Shown one piece after another: positions 31,773 through 34,790 of a DNA stretch of 34,790 bases. This stretch comes from Treponema sp. (GTDB lineage: Bacteria; Spirochaetota; Spirochaetia; Treponematales; Treponemataceae), in NCBI GenBank assembly GCA_024687165.1, contig JAILEY010000020.1, forward strand, positions 1 to 34,790. The letters run 5' to 3'. The position numbers and the translations under genes were made by a program. Each line of letters begins with the position of its first letter. Position 1 is the first letter of the stretch. Below the pieces are notes generated by a model. The model did not search any database, was not told the origin of the DNA, and was given only the letters and a program-made list of their open reading frames with translations.

Positions 31773-32435
31773 TTATTTTTTAGTTACTTTTTTTACGCCC
31801 CATTCACCAAGAAGTTGAATTACCTGAACAAGGACAATCAGAATTAAAACACAGACAATCATGATTTCACTCTGATAGCGCTGGTAACCGTAGCGATATG
31901 CAAGATCTCCAAGTCCACCGCCACCGACAATTCCTGCCATTGCTGAAAATCCAAGAATTGTAACTGTTGTTACGGTAATGTTTCTTACGATTGAAGGAAG
32001 AGCTTCCGGAATCAAAATTTTAAAGATAACTTTGATTTTGCTTGCTCCTGTTGAAATGAAAGCTTCAATAACTCCTTTTGGAACATCAGAAAAACTTGCT
32101 TCAGAAAGTCGTGCAAAGAAACAGATTGCTGCAAGACTGAGCGGAACAAGAACTGCATCAGATCCGATTTTAGTTCCGACAATTATTTTTGAAAGAGGTA
32201 AAAGTAAAACCATCAGAATCAAAAATGGAACTGACTGAATGATGTTAATAATCACGCTTACAAATCTGTTTACAATTTTGTTGCGGATAAAAAGTGGATT
32301 TCTTGTTGTATAAAGAATCAAGCCGATTACTGTTCCAATAACAATTCCAATCACAACTGAAACTGCTACCATGTAAAAAGTTTCTTCAAGTGATGTAAGA
32401 ATATCATTTTTAATTTTCAAAATATTTGCTAACAT
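31773..32435 (-). CDS. metI: Methionine ABC transporter permease
   Basis: 220 residues with five predicted inner-membrane helices. The family stretch EAFISTGASKIKVIFKILIP and EALPSIVRNITVT is the coupling (EAA) loop that docks on the MetN ATPase, and GFSAMAGIVGGGGLGDLAYRYGYQRYQ is the strongly conserved end. It imports L- and D-methionine with MetN and MetQ. GGAGG precedes the ATG. It is 22 bp downstream of metN and 10 bp upstream of porC. Confidence 0.95.
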   Translation of the reverse strand: MLANILKIKNDILTSLEETFYMVAVSVVIGIVIGTVIGLILYTTRNPLFIRNKIVNRFVSVIINIIQSVPFLILMVLLLPLSKIIVGTKIGSDAVLVPLSLAAICFFARLSEASFSDVPKGVIEAFISTGASKIKVIFKILIPEALPSIVRNITVTTVTILGFSAMAGIVGGGGLGDLAYRYGYQRYQSEIMIVCVLILIVLVQVIQLLGEWGVKKVTKK

Positions 32436-32457
32436 AAGTCCTCCAAAAAATCAGAAA

Positions 32458-33465
32458 TTAATGAACATATTTTTCAAGACGGAAAATGCGTTTTTCAATT
32501 TCTGAAATTACTTTCTTAACGGCTGCATCTTCGCCTGAAAAATTAACAAAAAGAATTCCAAGCGGCTTTGAACTGATGTATTCAATTTTTCCATGAAGGA
32601 TATTGAAATGAACTTTGTTTGATTCTGTAACTTCAGACAAAATGCTTTCAGTTGCTCCGTCACCTTTGTAAATAAGTTTGTAAATATCGCCTTTAATGTT
32701 TTCAACAACTTCTTCCGGCAATTTGAAATTCTGTCCATGAGACAAAAGTTCTTTTGTAAATTCATGCTGCGGATTTGTGAAAACTTCGTAAACATCTCCA
32801 AGCTCAACAACTTCACCGTTTCTCATAACTGCTACGCGGTTACAGATTGATTTGATTACATCAAGCTCGTGAGTAATAATCACGATTGTAACTCCAAGTT
32901 TTTCATTTACTTCACGCAAAAGTTTTAAAACAGAATTTGTTGTTTCTGCATCGAGAGCACTTGTCGGCTCATCACACAAAAGAATCTTTGTGTTGTTTGC
33001 AAGAGCTCGTGCAATTGCAACACGCTGTTTCTGTCCACCTGAAAGTGTTGCAGGGTAAACATTTTTCTTGTCTGAAATTTTTACGAAATCAAGAAGTTCA
33101 TCAACACGCTTTTCAATTTCATTTTTCTTCCAGCCTGCATCTTCAAGACTGAAGGCAATGTTTTCATAAACTGTTTTGTTTTCTGCAAGATTAAAATGCT
33201 GGAAAATCATTCCGATGTTACGGCGTAAATCATGAAGTTCCTTGTGCTTAAGATTTTTAACTTCTTTACCGTTTACGATAACATTTCCATCTGTAATTTT
33301 TTGAAGCTGATTTATAGTTCTAAGAAGGGTACTTTTTCCTGCTCCACTTCCGCCGGCAATTCCAAAAATATCTTTTTCATTGATTGTAAAAGATACGTTC
33401 TTAACTGCGTGAACAGAGTTTTTTCCATCCTTAAAACTTACACTTAAATTTTTGAATTCAATCAT
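32458..33465 (-). CDS. metN: Methionine ABC transporter ATPase
   Basis: 335 residues. Walker A GGSGAGKST (38-46), signature LSGGQKQRVAIARAL near 140, Walker B ILLCDEPTSALD, and the switch histidine in IITHELD. The C-terminal 80 residues form the NIL/ACT-like domain that binds methionine and shuts the transporter when the cell is full (transinhibition). AAGGAG precedes the ATG. A strong hairpin terminator separates it from metQ. Confidence 0.95.
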   Translation of the reverse strand: MIEFKNLSVSFKDGKNSVHAVKNVSFTINEKDIFGIAGGSGAGKSTLLRTINQLQKITDGNVIVNGKEVKNLKHKELHDLRRNIGMIFQHFNLAENKTVYENIAFSLEDAGWKKNEIEKRVDELLDFVKISDKKNVYPATLSGGQKQRVAIARALANNTKILLCDEPTSALDAETTNSVLKLLREVNEKLGVTIVIITHELDVIKSICNRVAVMRNGEVVELGDVYEVFTNPQHEFTKELLSHGQNFKLPEEVVENIKGDIYKLIYKGDGATESILSEVTESNKVHFNILHGKIEYISSKPLGILFVNFSGEDAAVKKVISEIEKRIFRLEKYVH

Positions 33466-33511
33466 CTGTGTACTCCTTATAGACTTCGCATTAATGGTGT
33501 AACTTCCCTGT

Positions 33512-33555
33512 AAAAAAAATTGGCCGGCGGTTGAACTTAATCTAATCCACCGGCC
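33512..33555 (-). terminator. Terminator between metQ and metN
   Basis: Minus strand: GGCCGGTGG (33555-33547) pairs with CCGCCGGCC (33530-33522, one G-U) across a 16-nt loop, then AA and eight T. It would end most transcripts after metQ and let a fraction continue into metNI and por. Confidence 0.88.
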
Positions 33556-33576
33556 AAAACATAATACTTTTTTTTA

Positions 33577-34395
33577 TTATTTCAGATAGTCTACAGGGCG
33601 ACCAAATGCAACGTACTGACCTTTTGGATCTTCAATAACTTTTCTAAAGCTGTCCGAGTGAACAATGTTTGTAATTTCTTTAGAAAAATCTTTTTCAACA
33701 TCTTCTGTACGAACTGCAATTACGTTGAAGTAACCTGCCTGAAGCTGTTCGTTGTAAACTGCATCGCTCAATTTCAAACCTGCGCTCATTGCGTAGTTTC
33801 CGTTGATGATTGCTGCTCCAACACTATCCAGTACGTTTGGAAGGATTTCAGCATTTACTTCTTTGAAAGTAAACTTCTTTGGATTTACAGCGACATCTTT
33901 TACGCCTGCTTTACTTGCATCGATATTTGGATCAAGTTCGATTGCTCCAGTCTGTGCAAGAACACGCAAAGCACGGCTAAGGTTTGTATCATCATTTGGA
34001 ATTGCAATAACACTTCCAACTGGCAAGTCAGCAATTGTCTTGTATTTTTCAGAGAAGATACCCATTGCTGCAGTTGGAATTTCTGTCAGGTATGAAAGCT
34101 TAAGTCCATGATCTGCAGAAAACTTTTTAAGATATGTTGAATGCTGGAAAACATTTACATCGATTTCTTTTTCTGCAAGAGCATTGTTTGGCTGAACGTA
34201 ATCAGAAAATTCAATGATCTTAACTTTATAACCTTTCTTTTCAAGTTCAGGCTGAATGGCATCAATAACCATGTCACCGTATGGACCTGCACAAACGCCA
34301 ATGCGCAATGCTGATCCTTTCTTAGAACAAGAAGCGAAAAGTCCGGCTGCAAGAATCAATGACAGACCCAACACTTTAGTAATAACCTTTTTCAT
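33577..34395 (-). CDS. metQ: Methionine-binding lipoprotein
   Basis: 272 residues. Lipoprotein signal MKKVITKVLGLSLILAAGLF with lipid-bearing C23 in ASC. The mature part is the NlpA/MetQ substrate-binding fold: LRIGVCAGPYGDMVIDAIQP, YVQPNNALAEKEIDVNVFQH, AIPNDDTNLSRALRVLA and YAMSAGLKLSDA. It captures methionine at the outer face of the inner membrane and hands it to MetI. GGAGG precedes the ATG at 34395. The leader upstream is highly structured and can pair over that ribosome site. It is followed by a terminator, which suits the need for more binding protein than transporter. Confidence 0.95.
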   Translation of the reverse strand: MKKVITKVLGLSLILAAGLFASCSKKGSALRIGVCAGPYGDMVIDAIQPELEKKGYKVKIIEFSDYVQPNNALAEKEIDVNVFQHSTYLKKFSADHGLKLSYLTEIPTAAMGIFSEKYKTIADLPVGSVIAIPNDDTNLSRALRVLAQTGAIELDPNIDASKAGVKDVAVNPKKFTFKEVNAEILPNVLDSVGAAIINGNYAMSAGLKLSDAVYNEQLQAGYFNVIAVRTEDVEKDFSKEITNIVHSDSFRKVIEDPKGQYVAFGRPVDYLK

Positions 34396-34528
34396 ATAAC
34401 CTCCAGAGCAGAATCGATGTATTTACTCCTGAATAAAATACATTTCTGCTACTTAATAATTTATTTTCAGCGGGCAAGTTATGTTGCGTTTTTTGCAATG
34501 TTCAACCCACCGAATAACTAGGTTATAT
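34394..34528 (-). promoter_or_regulatory. Structured metQ leader, candidate riboswitch
   Basis: Positions 34520-34528 and 34394-34402 are perfect 9-base complements. In the RNA the pairing joins ATATAACCT to AGGTTATAT, which covers part of the Shine-Dalgarno site and the A and T of the start codon. Enclosed are helix CGGUGGG/CCCGCUG (34512-34506 with 34474-34468), an inner TTGC/GCAA hairpin (34498-34484), and a long hairpin AGCAGAA-ATGTATTT/AAATACAT-TCG-TTCTGCT (34450-34407). Position before a methionine gene suggests a methionine or SAM sensor. It does not look like the SAM-I class. No clear promoter was found. Confidence 0.55.
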
Positions 34529-34603
34529 AAAATTCTCAGAGTTTATTCCAATACAACTTTTTTATGAAAAGTTATAGTTTTTTTTGATAGTAGCTATAAA
34601 TTT

Positions 34604-34630
34604 TAAATTGGCTTTTAGTTGTGTTGAGCA
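34604..34630 (-). repeat. End fragment of the 160-bp structured element
   Basis: AAATTGGCTTTTAGTTGTGTTGAGCAG matches the reversed right end of the 19045-19204 element at all but a few positions, including GTTGAGCAG. The similarity stops there, about 22 bp before the insertion-sequence end. Confidence 0.6.
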
Positions 34631-34653
34631 GAATAAAAAAGGCTCTCAGTAAA

Positions 34654-34790
34654 TGAAGTGTACCCCAATTATTGGACACTTTAACTGACGGAGCGAAAGG
34701 ACTTGGTTCTGTATTCAACAGGGCTAAGTCCTTTTAGTTTTAACTTGATCCGTCTGTTATTATAATATTCAATGTAATCAATTAAATCCT
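34654..34790 (-). mobile_element. IS3/IS150-type insertion sequence, one end only
   Basis: Terminal repeat begins TGAAGTGTACCCCAATTATT at 34654, of the IS150 group style (TG..ACCCC..TTGGACA). It is followed directly by the transposase stop codon. The rest of the element lies beyond the window, so target duplication cannot be checked. Confidence 0.8.
34681..34790 (-). CDS. IS3-family transposase (OrfB), C-terminal end, cut by window edge
   Basis: The minus strand reads [20 protein letters not shown] then [15 protein letters not shown] and stop. YI.YYN..RI...LKGLSPV.YR is the usual ending of IS3/IS150 DDE transposases. Only 36 codons are present; the catalytic residues would lie right of the window. 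Confidence 0.88.
   Translation of the reverse strand, partial: DLIDYIEYYNNRRIKLKLKGLSPVEYRTKSFRSVS

Noticed and set aside
33658..34095. 145-codon plus-strand frame rich in Cys and Ile
   Set aside because: Antisense shadow of metQ, which is intact.
34394..34528. SAM-I riboswitch
   Set aside because: I see no four-way junction, kink-turn or typical SAM-I conserved words; the element is also shorter. Kept as an unclassified candidate.

Overview
The window looks like chromosomal DNA from a host-associated Treponema. Supporting signs are low GC, spirochete-style lipoprotein signals, many Treponema-type RHS and PD-(D/E)XK transposase relics, a four-subunit pyruvate:ferredoxin oxidoreductase and NrdG (anaerobic metabolism), and a CHASE2-cyclase. 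No rRNA or tRNA gene was recognised. The genus is an inference from protein character, not from a marker gene.

Layout. 1-1730: accessory scar with the C-terminal part of an RHS protein fused by a short overlap to a transposase relic, then five tandem 22-bp dyad repeats. 1740-8710: ilvE; guaA; a membrane-anchored Holliday-resolvase-like protein; an OmpA-domain protein; an M20 peptidase; a LysM/degenerate LytM protein. 8790-18913: half copy of a structured repeat; MATE exporter; a CHASE2-cyclase/DnaQ-like exonuclease pair; an SH3/M48-protease pair; two phosphohexomutases either side of a TtcA-like gene. 18914-25305: a full 160-bp structured repeat; purL; a pss-psd phosphatidylethanolamine pathway with nrdG. 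25302-28333: accessory stretch with a methyltransferase, a small membrane protein, a broken type III toxin-antitoxin (ToxIN-like), a multi-branched RNA-like element, an orphan RHS fragment and an intact MazEF pair. 28334-34395 (all minus strand): metQ - terminator - metN-metI-porC-porD-porA-porB-rrf2. The right edge holds the end of an IS3/IS150-type element.

Genes that work together: pss and psd make phosphatidylethanolamine in two steps; metQNI import methionine and run with 10 bp spacing into porCDAB; MazE neutralises MazF; SH3 and M48 genes overlap by one base; the cyclase and exonuclease genes are 5 bp apart.

Most notable signals. (1) A dispersed element of about 160 bp with nested helices, a GAAA-capped hairpin and two compensatory base-pair changes between copies. 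(2) A leader before metQ with three helices and a 9-bp pairing that would cover the ribosome binding site: a candidate riboswitch. (3) A 148-nt element closed by a perfect 10-bp helix and holding four further hairpins, inside the toxin-antitoxin island. (4) At least five genes whose start codon sits 6-7 nt after the -10 box of a 17-bp-spaced promoter, predicting leaderless mRNAs. All of these are read by eye and need covariance or transcript-start data.
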